Positions 52,253 to 61,359 of a stretch of 64,000 nucleotides of DNA are shown piece after piece. Position numbers and translations under genes: made by a program. Origin of the DNA: Planctomycetota bacterium (GTDB taxonomy: Bacteria; Planctomycetota; Phycisphaerae; UBA1845); NCBI GenBank assembly GCA_030616775.1, contig JAUWWQ010000008.1, positions 39,458-103,457 of the forward strand, given 5' to 3'. Within the stretch, counting starts at the first letter, position 1. Each line of letters opens with the position of its first letter. A model generated the notes under the pieces. It had not been told where the DNA came from and searched no databases. It was given only the letters and a program-made list of their open reading frames with translations.

Positions 52253-55200
52253 CTACGTCGGTGTTGCTGCCGGAGAAGGGGACGGTTCGACCTCCGTCTT
52301 CGTTTCGGTTTTTGCGTCGTCGTAGGGCTGGGCCCGACGGGAATACTCCTGGTACCGTCGAGTCGCAGCCCGCTGAGCCTGCTCCAGCAAAGTCGACGCA
52401 CGTTCGGGCTGGCTTACCATGAGCATCTTGAAGCGGTTTTCCATCTCGGCATAAGTCTTGAGCGGGATTTTCGGGGCCCGCGAATCGAGCTGAAGCGGAT
52501 TGAGACCTTCCGCCGCCCGGCGCGGATCGTAGCGATACAAGGGCCAGTGACCTGACTGCACCGCGGCCTTTTGATTGTCCATACCCATCCGCATGTTGAT
52601 CCCGTGGGCGATGCAATGGCTGTAGCAAAGGATCAACGACGGACCGTCATAACTCTCCGCTTCCACGAACGCCTTCACCGTATGAGCGTCGTTGGCGCCC
52701 ATGGCCACCTGAGCCACGTAGGCGGTTTCGTAGCCCATGGCCATAAGCCCTAAGTCCTTCTTCTCCGATTCCTTTCCGGCTGCGGCGAACTTGGCGACCG
52801 CTCCGCGGGGAGTGGCCTTGGACATTTGCCCGCCGGTATTGGAATAGACCTCGGTGTCGAGCACGAGGATATTGACGTTGCGACCGGAGGCTAACACGTG
52901 ATCCAGCCCACCGAAGCCGATGTCGTATGCCCAGCCGTCACCCCCGAAGGACCACACACTCCGTTTGATGAGGCTGTCGGCCACGCTGAGCAGGTTGAGA
53001 CTATCGGATGTCTCGATGGTTTGCAGCTTGGCCTTTAGCCGGGCAACGCGTTCCCGTTGGGCGTTGATCCCAGCCTCATCCGACTGGTCTGCGTTAATGA
53101 TGGCCTCTGCGAGATCACGTCCGACAGCATCGGCCAGCTTCTGCAGGAGTTCACAGGCAAACTCGCGATGCTTGTCGATGGTCAGACGGAAGCCCAGACC
53201 GAACTCCGCACTGTCTTCGAACAGCGAATTGGACCAAGTCGGCCCACGACCGTCTTTGTTCTTTGCCCAGGGTGTAGTGGGGAGATTGCCGCCGTAAATC
53301 GATGAGCATCCCGTAGCGTTGGCGATGATCGCCCGGTCCCCGAACAACTGGCTGACCAGTTTGATATAGGGCGTCTCACCGCAGGCGGCGCAGGCGCCGG
53401 AGTACTCAAACAGCGGCCGCAGAAACTGTGAGCCCTTCACCGTAGCGACCTTGACCTTGGACCGGTCGAAATCGGGGAGATCCAGGAAGAAGCGATAGTT
53501 CTCGCGCTGCGTCGCCCTGATCGGCGGCTGCGGGGCCATATTGATCGCCTTCAGGCCGGTCTGGCGTTTGTTCTTCGCCGGGCAACCTTCCACGCAAAGT
53601 CCACAACCGGTGCAGTCCTCGGGTGCGACCTGCAGAGTGTAGCGCAGGCCCTTGTATTCGGGGCCCCGGGCATCTGTGGATTTGAAGGTCGGCGGCGCAC
53701 CCTCCAAACATGACGCCGGATAGACATTGGGGCGAATGGCCGCATGGGGGCACATCAATGAGCATTTATTGCACTGGACGCAAATTTCGGGATCCCATAC
53801 CGGTATCTCCAGAGCGATGTTGCGCTTCTCCCACTGGGTCGTATGCGTCGGAAAGGTGCCGTCGACAGGCATGGCACTGACCGGCAAATGATCCCCCTGA
53901 CCGGCGATGATCCTGGCCGTCACGTCCCGGACGAACCTCGGCGCCTCGTCAGGCACCGCAGGTGGGCGGTGACGTTCGCTCGTCACCCGGCCCGGAACCT
54001 CCACCTCGAAGAGGTTGGCGAGCGTTTTGTCGACGGCCGCGAAGTTTTGCGCCACCACCGCTTCACCCTTAGGACCGTAGGTCTTGCGGATGGCCCCCTT
54101 GATCTTCTCGATTGCTTCGTCGCGCGGCAGAACGCCGGAGATGGCGAAGAAGCAGGTCTGCATGATCGTGTTTATTCGAGTCCCCATGCCCGTCTCGCGG
54201 GCCACTCGATACGCATCGATCACGTAGAACTTCATGCGTTTGTCGAGGATCTGTTGCTGCACCTCGCGCGGCAATGTGTCCCACACTTTATCGGGCGAGG
54301 TCTGCGTGTTCAGCAGAAACGTCGCACCGGGAGCGGCCTGGGCGAGCATCTCATACTTGTCGATGAACTGCTGCTGATGACAGGCCACGAAGTTGGCTTC
54401 TTGCACCAGATACGTTGACCGGATCGGCCGCTTGCCAAAACGCAGGTGCGAAATCGTGACCGACCCGGCCTTCCTGGAGTCGTACACGAAGAAGCCCTGG
54501 GTGAAGTCGTCCGTTTCCTCACCGATGATCTTGATCGTGTTCTTGTTGGCCCCGACCGTTCCATCCGCGCCCAGGCCGTAGAAGACGGCCCGGACGGCGT
54601 CTTGATCTTCTGTTGTAAAGGTCGGCTGGTAATCAATCGAGTTGCCGGTGACGTCGTCGTCAATCCCGACGGCAAAGTGATTCTTTGGCTTCTCCTTGAG
54701 CATTTCGTCGAAAACCCCCTTGACCATGGCGGGGGTGAATTCCTTCGAGGACAGACCGTAGCGGCCGCCGATCACACGCGGCGGTGCGGCGAAGCGACTG
54801 CCCGCGTGCTCCACGAGCGTGGTGACGATTTCCTGATATAGCGGCTCACCGGCGGCACCGGGCTCTTTGGTGCGGTCAAGCGCCGCGATGGTTTTCGTTG
54901 TCGCCGGTAGAGCTTCGATCAGCCGCTGACCGGCAAAGGGGCGGAACAGCCGCACCTTCACCAGTCCGACTTTCTCACCCGCCGCATTCAGGTGTTCCAC
55001 GGTCTCGTGGGCGGTCTCGGCCCCGGAGGCCATCATCACGATCACGCGATCCGCGTTCGGGTCGCCGACATAATCGAACAAGTGGTACGCTCGCCCGACA
55101 AGCTTTGCGAACCGATCCATGGTTTTCTGAACGAGATCCGGGCAGGCGTTGTAAAATGGGTTGATGGCCTCGCGGGCCTGGAAGAACACGTCCGGGTTCT

Positions 55201-55858
55201 GGGCCGATCCGCGCAAGACCGGCTTTTCCGGGTTCATGGCCCGGGCCCGGTGCTCGAGGACCAGCTTGTCGTCGATCATCGCCCGCAAGTCGTCATCAGT
55301 GAGCTGCTCGATCTTGTTCACCTCGTGCGAGCTGCGGAATCCGTCGAAGAAATGAACGAAGGGGACTCGTGTTTGCAAGGTGGCTGCGTGGGCGATGGCC
55401 GCCAGGTCCATCACCTCCTGTATACTGCCGGATGCCAGCAGAGCGAATCCCGTAGATCGCACCGCCATTATGTCACTATGATCGCCGAAGATCGACAGGG
55501 CGTGGGTCGCCACCGTACGCGCGGAAACGTGAAACACCGTCGGGGTCAGCTCACCGGCAATCTTGAACATGTTGGGGATCATCAGCAGCAGGCCCTGCGA
55601 CGCCGTAAAGGTTGTGGAGAGCGCTCCTGTCTGCACCGCCCCGTGCACGGCGGCAGCGGCGCCGGCCTCACTCTGCATCTCCGTAACCGTCGGTATGGTG
55701 CCCCAGATATTGGGGCGCCCTTGAGCCGACCATTCGTCGGCCCATTCCCCCATCGACGAGCTTGGCGTGATCGGGTAGATCGCGATGACCTCACTGACAC
55801 GATGTGCGACAGAGGCGGCGGCTTCATTACCGTCGATAGTAATTTTCGGCCTGGTCAT
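52253..55858 (-). CDS. nifJ: pyruvate:ferredoxin (flavodoxin) oxidoreductase
   Basis: 1201 residues, the single-chain form. Domain I starts IDGNEAAASVAHRVSEVIAI then YPITPSSSMGE; the 2x[4Fe-4S] ferredoxin domain has CVQCNKCSLMCPH (about residue 691) and CTGCGLCVEGCP (about 749); the TPP domain begins near ACAACGETPY (about 824), with the Mg-TPP segment DIGFGGLDHVLASG and later LDTEVYSNTGGQ. It oxidises pyruvate to acetyl-CoA and CO2 and reduces ferredoxin or flavodoxin; the enzyme is oxygen-sensitive in most organisms. A sigma-54 promoter lies about 150 bases upstream and an NtrC-type regulator gene precedes it on the same strand. The C-terminal 25 residues are a low-complexity tail. Confidence 0.97.
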   Translation of the reverse strand: MTRPKITIDGNEAAASVAHRVSEVIAIYPITPSSSMGEWADEWSAQGRPNIWGTIPTVTEMQSEAGAAAAVHGAVQTGALSTTFTASQGLLLMIPNMFKIAGELTPTVFHVSARTVATHALSIFGDHSDIMAVRSTGFALLASGSIQEVMDLAAIAHAATLQTRVPFVHFFDGFRSSHEVNKIEQLTDDDLRAMIDDKLVLEHRARAMNPEKPVLRGSAQNPDVFFQAREAINPFYNACPDLVQKTMDRFAKLVGRAYHLFDYVGDPNADRVIVMMASGAETAHETVEHLNAAGEKVGLVKVRLFRPFAGQRLIEALPATTKTIAALDRTKEPGAAGEPLYQEIVTTLVEHAGSRFAAPPRVIGGRYGLSSKEFTPAMVKGVFDEMLKEKPKNHFAVGIDDDVTGNSIDYQPTFTTEDQDAVRAVFYGLGADGTVGANKNTIKIIGEETDDFTQGFFVYDSRKAGSVTISHLRFGKRPIRSTYLVQEANFVACHQQQFIDKYEMLAQAAPGATFLLNTQTSPDKVWDTLPREVQQQILDKRMKFYVIDAYRVARETGMGTRINTIMQTCFFAISGVLPRDEAIEKIKGAIRKTYGPKGEAVVAQNFAAVDKTLANLFEVEVPGRVTSERHRPPAVPDEAPRFVRDVTARIIAGQGDHLPVSAMPVDGTFPTHTTQWEKRNIALEIPVWDPEICVQCNKCSLMCPHAAIRPNVYPASCLEGAPPTFKSTDARGPEYKGLRYTLQVAPEDCTGCGLCVEGCPAKNKRQTGLKAINMAPQPPIRATQRENYRFFLDLPDFDRSKVKVATVKGSQFLRPLFEYSGACAACGETPYIKLVSQLFGDRAIIANATGCSSIYGGNLPTTPWAKNKDGRGPTWSNSLFEDSAEFGLGFRLTIDKHREFACELLQKLADAVGRDLAEAIINADQSDEAGINAQRERVARLKAKLQTIETSDSLNLLSVADSLIKRSVWSFGGDGWAYDIGFGGLDHVLASGRNVNILVLDTEVYSNTGGQMSKATPRGAVAKFAAAGKESEKKDLGLMAMGYETAYVAQVAMGANDAHTVKAFVEAESYDGPSLILCYSHCIAHGINMRMGMDNQKAAVQSGHWPLYRYDPRRAAEGLNPLQLDSRAPKIPLKTYAEMENRFKMLMVSQPERASTLLEQAQRAATRRYQEYSRRAQPYDDAKTETKTEVEPSPSPAATPT

Positions 55859-56010
55859 TGTCTGTGGTCCTCGGCTGTGGTCCGGAGTACGAAATCTCGC
55901 CCAATGCCTAGGGTGCCTGCCTGCTTATCGGTGCCGGGAAGGCCAGCCACATCTTCCGGCGCGACTCGCGCGGTCCTGCCCCCGTCAATCGTCCCAGCCC
56001 TCAATGACTT

Positions 56011-56028
56011 GTAGCAAAAGGTGTTCCA
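56011..56028 (-). promoter_or_regulatory. sigma-54 (-24/-12) promoter for PFOR
   Basis: On the minus strand TGGAACACCTTTTGCT: GG and GC are exactly 12 bases apart and the sequence matches TGGCAC-N5-TTGCW except for one base in the -24 block. The -12 GC lies about 155 bases before the PFOR start. Upstream, within the end of the regulator gene, are short inverted repeats TTGTTG-N6-CAACAA (56079-56096) and CGGAG-AC-CTCCG (56050-56061), possible activator sites. Confidence 0.65.
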
Positions 56029-56087
56029 TAAACCGGTCCCAGGCGGTGACGGAGACCTCCGATGGTCCTTTCCCTCGATTGTTGACC

Positions 56088-57452
56088 CTACAACAACCCG
56101 AGCTTCTCGAGCCGGTACCTGAAGGCATCGCGGCTCAAGTGCAAAAGTTTGGCGGCTTTGGTCTGGTTGTTATTGGTCCGCGCGAGGGCCTGCCGGATCA
56201 GCCTGTTTTCCAGCTCGCGCATGTCGATTCCGCCGGGTGGTAACACGATCCCACTCGCATCGGAACCGGCCACCGCCTGGTCCACCCGGCCGGGGACGAT
56301 GTCCTCCGCTCCGATGACCTCGCTCTTGCACAGAAGTACGGCGCGTTCGAGGACGTTGCGCAGCTCGCGCACATTTCCCGGCCAACTATACGCGTACAAC
56401 TTCTCGTAAGCCCCGTCGTCGATCCGGGCCACGGGTTTGCGAAACTCCTGAGAGAATTGATCCACAAAGTACTGCGTGAGCAGCTTTAGATCGCTACCGC
56501 GGTCCCTCAACGGGGGCAGGTAGATGGGAATCACGTTCAGGCGGTACATCAGGTCGTTGCGGAACAGGCCGTCTTCGATGGCCTGTTCGATGTCGCGGTT
56601 GGTTGCGGCTACGACGCGGACGTCGACGGAAAGCTCCTGTGTCCCCCCGACCCTGCGGAACAGGCGCTCCTCCAGAAACCGCAGCAGCTTCGCTTGCAGT
56701 TTCAGAGGCATGTCACCGACCTCGTCAAGAAAGATGGTCCCGCCGTCAGCCAGTTCGAAAAGACCTTTCTTCGTGGCCTTGGCGTCCGTGAACGCGCCCT
56801 TCTCGTGTCCGAACAGCTCGCTTTCCAACAGCGTCTCCGAAAGAGCAGTGCAGGTGATATTCATGAAAGGCCTGGGCGCCCGGTCCGAGTTGTAGTGGAT
56901 CACCCGAGCGAGAAGGTCCTTGCCGGTCCCCGAGTCGCCGCGGAGGAACACCGTCGAGGCACTGCTTTTAGCCACCCGGTCGATGACCTCGAACAGTTCC
57001 AGCATACAAGGGTCTTGTCCGATGATGCGGTCGACCCCGTATTCATGGTGGATGTGTCGTCGTAGTTCGCGGACCTCCCGGCGCAGCTTGGTGGTTTCCA
57101 GGGCCTTGTCGGCTGTTCGGAGGACGTCGTCCATGTCGAACGGCTTGGTGATGTAGTCGTAGGCACCCAGCTTGATGGCGTCGACCGCACTTTCGATGCT
57201 GGAGTAGGCCGTCATCATGATCACAACGACGTCACTGTCCGTCTCCCGAACGGTCCGGAGGATATCGAGGCCGGTCCTGTCCGGGAGCTTGTAATCGAGC
57301 ATGATCAAGTCGTAAACGCCGGCGTCCAGGGCTTGCAGCGCGCTACTACCGTCCTCAACCTCTGTGACTTGATAACCACGGGCCTCGAACTTCTGGCGCA
57401 GTGACCAGCGGATGAGCTTCTCGTCCTCGATAATCAGAACCCGAACGCTCAT
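56088..57452 (-). CDS. NtrC-family sigma-54-dependent response regulator
   Basis: 454 residues in the standard order. The receiver domain has phospho-acceptor Asp53 (IMLDYKLP), Thr81 and Lys103 (ITKPF). The AAA+ domain has Walker A RGDSGTGKD (171-179), the sigma-54 contact loop GAFTDA (219-224, for GAFTGA; the variant occurs in functional members), Walker B TIFLDEVGD and the arginine finger region. The Fis-type DNA-binding helix is NNNQTKAAKLLHLSRDAFRY at the C-terminus. It overlaps the kinase gene by 4 bases, so both are one two-component system. The likely target is the sigma-54 promoter of PFOR just downstream. Confidence 0.95.
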   Translation of the reverse strand: MSVRVLIIEDEKLIRWSLRQKFEARGYQVTEVEDGSSALQALDAGVYDLIMLDYKLPDRTGLDILRTVRETDSDVVVIMMTAYSSIESAVDAIKLGAYDYITKPFDMDDVLRTADKALETTKLRREVRELRRHIHHEYGVDRIIGQDPCMLELFEVIDRVAKSSASTVFLRGDSGTGKDLLARVIHYNSDRAPRPFMNITCTALSETLLESELFGHEKGAFTDAKATKKGLFELADGGTIFLDEVGDMPLKLQAKLLRFLEERLFRRVGGTQELSVDVRVVAATNRDIEQAIEDGLFRNDLMYRLNVIPIYLPPLRDRGSDLKLLTQYFVDQFSQEFRKPVARIDDGAYEKLYAYSWPGNVRELRNVLERAVLLCKSEVIGAEDIVPGRVDQAVAGSDASGIVLPPGGIDMRELENRLIRQALARTNNNQTKAAKLLHLSRDAFRYRLEKLGLL

Positions 57453-58657
57453 CGTGTTGCCGTGGGGTTTTTGTCGGTGTTGCTGTGGGGCAGGATTACG
57501 GTAACCGTGGTGCCCTTACGAAGTCCGCTCTCCAGTTCGATATCACCACCGTGAACCTCGGCGATCCTTCGACAGATAGTAAGCCCCAAACCGGTGCCTT
57601 TGGCCTTGGTGGTAAAGAAGGGTTCAAACGCCCTCTCACGAACCTCTGAACTCATTCCCTTTCCCCGGTCTTTGACGATCAGTTTCACGTGGCTGGTGTT
57701 GCTGGCAATGCTCAGATCGATAACCCCGCCGTCGTCCGATGCATGGGCCGCGTTGAGAATGAGGTTCATCAGTAGCCGTTCTATCTGGGTATCGTCGGCG
57801 TACACGGTCGTATCAGTCTGAGCCCTGCCGTACGCAATCCGCACACGCTGGAGTGCGGGCTCCTCTTGCATGACGGTCAAGACACGTGTTACGACTTCAT
57901 CAAGTGCGACCCTGCCGGCTCGCGGCGGAGTCGGCCGGGCGTATTGCAGCAGGTCTTTGACCGTTGCATCCAGGCGGCCAATCTGCCCAAGCATTTCGGT
58001 GACGATCGGTTGGTGGGGGTCGTCGGAGGCCATCGCGTCCCGGATGATCTGAATGGCCCCGCTGATGCCGGCCAGGGGGTTCTTGATTTCGTGGGCCAGC
58101 GAGGCTGCCAACTGCCCAATCTCGGCCAAGTGCTGGGCCCGCGTGAGCTTCTCCTGGACGGCACTTCGCTCGACCTTTCGGACCTGCTCGGAGTAGCTTT
58201 CCTTATAGCCCTCAAGCATGACCGCCAGCTCGATCGCAAGGAGTTTGCGTAACGATTGGAGCTTATCAGCCGCGTGAGGAATGCCGGCGTCGCGAATTCG
58301 CCGCTCCAACTCTTGCCAGATCAGTTCCATCCCGGCAACCAGGTAGTGTTGGGGAACGCCTGCCCGAACGTGCGCGCTGCCGATCCGCCGCCGTCTGTCG
58401 TAGTAGGCTTGGTCATCAACCCTGTGAAAAACGTCACGAAGCCAAAGGGTCAGGGCGTCACGCAATCGTTGGATCTGCCGTTCGCCCCCTGTGAATATCG
58501 CTCTGGTCCGCTCTTGCTGTAGCAACTGCTGATAGAAACGGTCCACCAGCGCCGGGATGGCCGGGGTCACGAGGCCTGCCAGGGACCGAACGTTGTCAGC
58601 ATCCCGGTCGTCAAACCCGATTGAGCTTCTCATTTCCCGCAATGGCGAGTCTTGCAT
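57449..58657 (-). CDS. globin-coupled sensor histidine kinase
   Basis: 402 residues, soluble. Residues 15-155 match a protoglobin/globin-coupled sensor domain: NVRSLAGLVTPAIPALVDRF, YYDRRRRIGSAHVRAGVPQH (proximal heme His96) and YLVAGMELIWQEL. The kinase part has the H-box ASLAHEIKNPLAG (His189), N-box LMNLILNAAHAS, DRGKGMS, EPFFTTK and GTGLGLTICRR. It should sense O2, NO or CO through heme and phosphorylate the overlapping NtrC-type regulator. A TATAAT lies about ten bases before the ATG, so the mRNA may be almost leaderless; ATG 58633 is another possible start. Confidence 0.9.
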   Translation of the reverse strand: MQDSPLREMRSSIGFDDRDADNVRSLAGLVTPAIPALVDRFYQQLLQQERTRAIFTGGERQIQRLRDALTLWLRDVFHRVDDQAYYDRRRRIGSAHVRAGVPQHYLVAGMELIWQELERRIRDAGIPHAADKLQSLRKLLAIELAVMLEGYKESYSEQVRKVERSAVQEKLTRAQHLAEIGQLAASLAHEIKNPLAGISGAIQIIRDAMASDDPHQPIVTEMLGQIGRLDATVKDLLQYARPTPPRAGRVALDEVVTRVLTVMQEEPALQRVRIAYGRAQTDTTVYADDTQIERLLMNLILNAAHASDDGGVIDLSIASNTSHVKLIVKDRGKGMSSEVRERAFEPFFTTKAKGTGLGLTICRRIAEVHGGDIELESGLRKGTTVTVILPHSNTDKNPTATR

Positions 58658-58927
58658 GCGGGGATTATAAAGCTCTTCACACTCTGGGGACAGTACGGCC
58701 GCGGGGGCGGTGGCGCGATCGCTTACCGAGCTCTTTAGCCCGCATCACGCCTCATCCGCACCCAGAAGGGCTGGCAACCGCCATGGCCGGCCCGCCCGGG
58801 CAACGCTCTGACCGCTCGCTTTGGCAACCCGGTGCACCTTGCGCAAGAGGGATCCCACTCCCGGAGCGTCGAAATCGGGGACGCCCGGCCGCATCTGTGG
58901 GGGATATGACCTGTCCGCTGCGGCATT
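58658..58927. other. intergenic region between divergent regulator units
   Basis: GC-rich, without a supported gene. It separates the minus-strand kinase/regulator operon from the plus-strand sigma-54 promoter at 58928. Upstream activator sites for that promoter are expected here, but no clear palindrome shared with the PFOR upstream region was found. Confidence 0.4.
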
Positions 58928-58943
58928 TGGCACAGCACATGCC
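58928..58943 (+). promoter_or_regulatory. sigma-54 (-24/-12) promoter for receiver/CBS genes
   Basis: TGGCACAGCACATGCC: a perfect TGGCAC -24 block, and GC exactly 12 bases after GG (ATGC for TTGC). It points to the receiver-like gene, whose start is about 143 bases downstream, close to the distance seen at PFOR. Confidence 0.65.
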
Positions 58944-59084
58944 AGAGGCGTAAGTCATAGTATGGCCGCATGTTGGGTTCAGCTTATCCTTTAATCGGTC
59001 CGAGCTCACACGTCCGTTATGGCTCGGTGGGCGTTCCGGGGACCTGGCACGCTGTCTGCAATGCACACTGGGGAGGAGTAGCGC

Positions 59085-59510
59085 GTGACTCCACCGGGAT
59101 CGATAACTGGGCAACGCGATGCCTCGACGGGCGACGGGTCGCCGAGGCACCGGACTGAGCACCTTCTTATCGTTGAGCCGGAAGCACTCGTCCGCTGGTC
59201 CCTTGTGACCTACCTGGGCAAGTGGTTCGCCGTGTACTCGGCGGACTCACGGGCCAGTGCCGATCGTATTCTCGACGATCATCGAATCGACGCATTGGTT
59301 GTATCGGACGACTTGTCGGATCGGGCTGCTACGGATATTGAGGGACATGCCCGGTCCCAGAACCCTTCCGTGCGAGTGGTTCGGACGGTAACGAATCCAT
59401 CGGACGGAGAGGAACCTACGCCGGATACGCCCTGCGTCGAGAAACCTTTTGAACTCTCCAAGCTGGCGAGTCTGCTGGGGGTGGGTGACGTTCCGTTGTG
59501 CGGAGAGTAA
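59085..59510 (+). CDS. degenerate response-regulator receiver protein
   Basis: 141 residues. After a 25-residue non-conserved start comes a receiver-like fold: HLLIVEPEALVRWSLVTYLG, IDALVVSDDLSD and CVEKPFELSKLASLLG. The acidic pocket (normally DD/ED) is reduced to VEPE, the phospho-acceptor position reads S-D-D rather than D, and the conserved Thr/Ser strand is RVVRTVT; the Lys of KPF is kept. It is probably a pseudo-receiver. GTG 59085 has a strong GGGAGGAG. The gene lies 11 bases before the CBS gene and behind a sigma-54 promoter. Confidence 0.7.
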   Translation: MTPPGSITGQRDASTGDGSPRHRTEHLLIVEPEALVRWSLVTYLGKWFAVYSADSRASADRILDDHRIDALVVSDDLSDRAATDIEGHARSQNPSVRVVRTVTNPSDGEEPTPDTPCVEKPFELSKLASLLGVGDVPLCGE

Positions 59511-59521
59511 GATGGGTCCAG

Positions 59522-60142
59522 ATGTTCGTCGAAGACTACATGACACCCGACCCGCAGACCGTGGCCGCATCGGCCTCACTTGGGCACGCGCAGGATTTGA
59601 TGCGGACGCGTGATGTCCGCCACTTGGCGGTGGTCGACGAGAGCGGCCGCCTCGTGGGGCTGCTCACCGACCTGGATGTGCGGTCCGCCATCGGCTACGA
59701 CGAGAGGCTCGGCGCCAAGCTCACCGTTTCCGAAGTCATGACGGCCGACCCAGCCACGATTCCGGTGACGGCAACACTTGATGACGCCTTGTCAATTCTC
59801 TGCTCCAAGCGATTCGGGGCGCTTCCCGTGGTTCGAGGCAAGGGGCTCGTCGGGATTATTACACGATCGGATTTGTTGCGGGCCTTCTACGAGGTGATGG
59901 GGCTTGATGAGCCCTCCCGGCGCGTCGAGGTCGCCCTGCCTAACGGCTGCACTGATCTGGCTTGCGTGTTCAAGGCCCTGGCCAGTTGCGAAGAGCGGGT
60001 GATCAGTACGGTCGTCTCGCGAATGCGCCGGGACGGCGGAGAGCCGTCACTGTATCTTCGCATAGCCGGAACTGAGTCCCGGGAAGTCGAAAAACGCCTG
60101 CGGGATGCGGCTGCCATCGTCTTGGCACCGGAACATCCATAG
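59522..60142 (+). CDS. CBS-domain protein, AcuB-like (two CBS plus ACT-like)
   Basis: 206 residues. The first CBS motif is VEDYMTPDPQTVAASASLGH followed by HLAVVDESGRLVGLLTDLDV, the second VSEVMTADPATIPVTATLDD followed by GALPVVRGKGLVGIITRSDL. The last 65 residues (RRVEVALPNGCTDLACVFKA, ISTVVSRM, LYLRIAG) resemble an ACT domain, as in AcuB. Such proteins bind adenosine nucleotides and report energy state. ATG 59522 (MFVEDYM) is chosen over GTG-type starts at 59498 that overlap the previous gene. Confidence 0.87.
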   Translation: MFVEDYMTPDPQTVAASASLGHAQDLMRTRDVRHLAVVDESGRLVGLLTDLDVRSAIGYDERLGAKLTVSEVMTADPATIPVTATLDDALSILCSKRFGALPVVRGKGLVGIITRSDLLRAFYEVMGLDEPSRRVEVALPNGCTDLACVFKALASCEERVISTVVSRMRRDGGEPSLYLRIAGTESREVEKRLRDAAAIVLAPEHP

Positions 60143-60273
60143 CATTCTGCCGGCTGTATAGCCACATCAGCGACCGAAGCGGTAGCCTGGCGAGGACACA
60201 CCTGTGCGCTTGTCAGCCGATCCGGTCCGTGTGATGATGCAGTAGTCCACGTGGTAAGCCCTAAGGCGTGGTC

Positions 60274-60549
60274 ATGCGTACAGTCACGGCCTTGGGACAG
60301 CGGCAGCATTCTGGATGGTCTTGGGATGATGAATATAACGCCCGGCTCCGGCGTATCAAGAGCATGAAGCTCTTCGACGTGAGCATTGCGACGTACGGGG
60401 CTTATGCTGAGCCGAGTGTCTACGTGCTTCCGCCGAAGCGCGCTGACATTGCAGAGGCCGAGCGGAAAATCGACGCCCTGCGGTATCGGAGGAAACTAGG
60501 TGAATCAGGACTGCGTGATCTTTTTCATGGCGTTTGCTCACCATGGTGA
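60274..60549 (+). CDS. small hypothetical protein
   Basis: 91 residues from ATG 60274 (AAGG eight bases upstream). It reads MRTVTALGQRQHSGWSWDDE, KLFDVSIATYGAYAEPSVYV and a charged C-terminus (DIAEAERKIDALRYRRKL). No domain, signal or membrane segment. The length and weak context leave real doubt; a strong hairpin follows at 60561. Confidence 0.3.
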   Translation: MRTVTALGQRQHSGWSWDDEYNARLRRIKSMKLFDVSIATYGAYAEPSVYVLPPKRADIAEAERKIDALRYRRKLGESGLRDLFHGVCSPW

Positions 60550-60560
60550 AGCCTCCAAAT

Positions 60561-60593
60561 GGCCGGGGCGGGCTGGCATTGCCCGCCCTGGCC
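60561..60593. terminator. strong GC hairpin, possible bidirectional terminator
   Basis: GGCCGGGGCGGGC (60561-60573) and GCCCGCCCTGGCC (60581-60593) pair with a single G-T wobble around a 7-nt loop. There is no T-run on either side. It lies between a plus-strand frame and the minus-strand tRNA gene and may end transcripts from both. Confidence 0.5.
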
Positions 60594-60704
60594 GACATCT
60601 TCTAAGCCCTTCCACGCGGTAGCACCCGCGTAACACCAGCCCCTCAGACCACTCACCGATTTGCTGTCCGCTTCCGTAAGTCTTTATTTGAGAAGGGGGC
60701 ACGA

Positions 60705-60777
60705 CTGGGCCGCCAGGACTCGAACCTGGAACCTTCTGATCCAGAGTCAGACGTGCTACCAATTGCACCACGGCCCA
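60705..60777 (-). tRNA. tRNA-Gln (anticodon CUG)
   Basis: A 73-nt cloverleaf on the minus strand. The acceptor stem is TGGGCCG/CGGCCCA with discriminator G (as usual for tRNA-Gln), D-stem GTGC/GCAC with loop AATTGGTA, anticodon stem TCTGA/TCAGA with loop CTCTGGA (anticodon CTG, reading CAG), T-stem CCAGG/CCTGG with loop TTCGAGT. CCA is not encoded. Confidence 0.97.
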
Positions 60778-60876
60778 ATGAGCGGTCAGCAAGCCGCCCT
60801 CGCCGGTTTTCTCTGTCCCGCTGAGCGGGATTCTACACATCGGGACCGTCAACGTCCACCATCGTCAATATGGCTG

Positions 60877-61246
60877 TCAAACCGCCTTACCCTGTTGTGG
60901 CCACGGCCAGGTATTCGACTTGACAGCCTGGTAATTCCTGTCCAGCTCGCCGTGCAGCAGGATCAACGCTGCGAGTCGGCGGCTCATGTCGGTGACGTAT
61001 TCGACAGTAAGATTCCTCGGGAACCCCGGCTTCGTCCCAGTGGCTGCGCCAGAGGAATTCCCCGTTGTTGGTCCGGTGCCAGTGGCTGCGGAGCAGGGCG
61101 TTGAGCCGTTCAATGATGAAGTCGGTGCCAATGCCAATGGCGGTCACCAAGCCCCAGAAGTGCGACCAGGCGGGTTTGGCAAAATCTCGCCGCCAGGGGC
61201 GCAAAGAGCTGCACAGACAAGTGGGTATGCGGCCGATGGTAGTCAT
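60877..61246 (-). pseudogene. transposase remnant (DDE/IS4- or IS701-like)
   Basis: The N-terminal part reads LRPWRRDFAKPAWSHFWGLV, IIERLNALLRSHWHRTNNGE and FLWRSHWDEAG, as in DDE transposases that begin 'F-x-RP-S-HFWGLV...'. About 20 residues later, in another frame, the C-terminus follows (MSRRLAALILLHGELDRNYQ then AVKSNTWPWPQQGKAV, stop at 60877). The catalytic core is deleted. Lies beside the tRNA gene, a common integration neighbourhood. Confidence 0.6.
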
Positions 61247-61359
61247 GCGGTGGTTCTCCCGGTGAACGTTGTCTACCACCTCGGCAATCGGCCGGAAACA
61301 CCGTATTGTCTTTGCCCTACCTCGCACTACCCGAAGAATCGGTCAGTTCAAATACACAG

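Noticed and set aside
52098..52628. N-terminal extension of the cytidylate-kinase-like frame
   Set aside because: The extra 177 residues are low-complexity read-through overlapping the PFOR 3' end; a strong ribosome site marks ATG 52097 instead.
54992..56014. 340-residue plus-strand frame
   Set aside because: Antisense shadow of PFOR that runs on into the promoter region; no recognisable domain.
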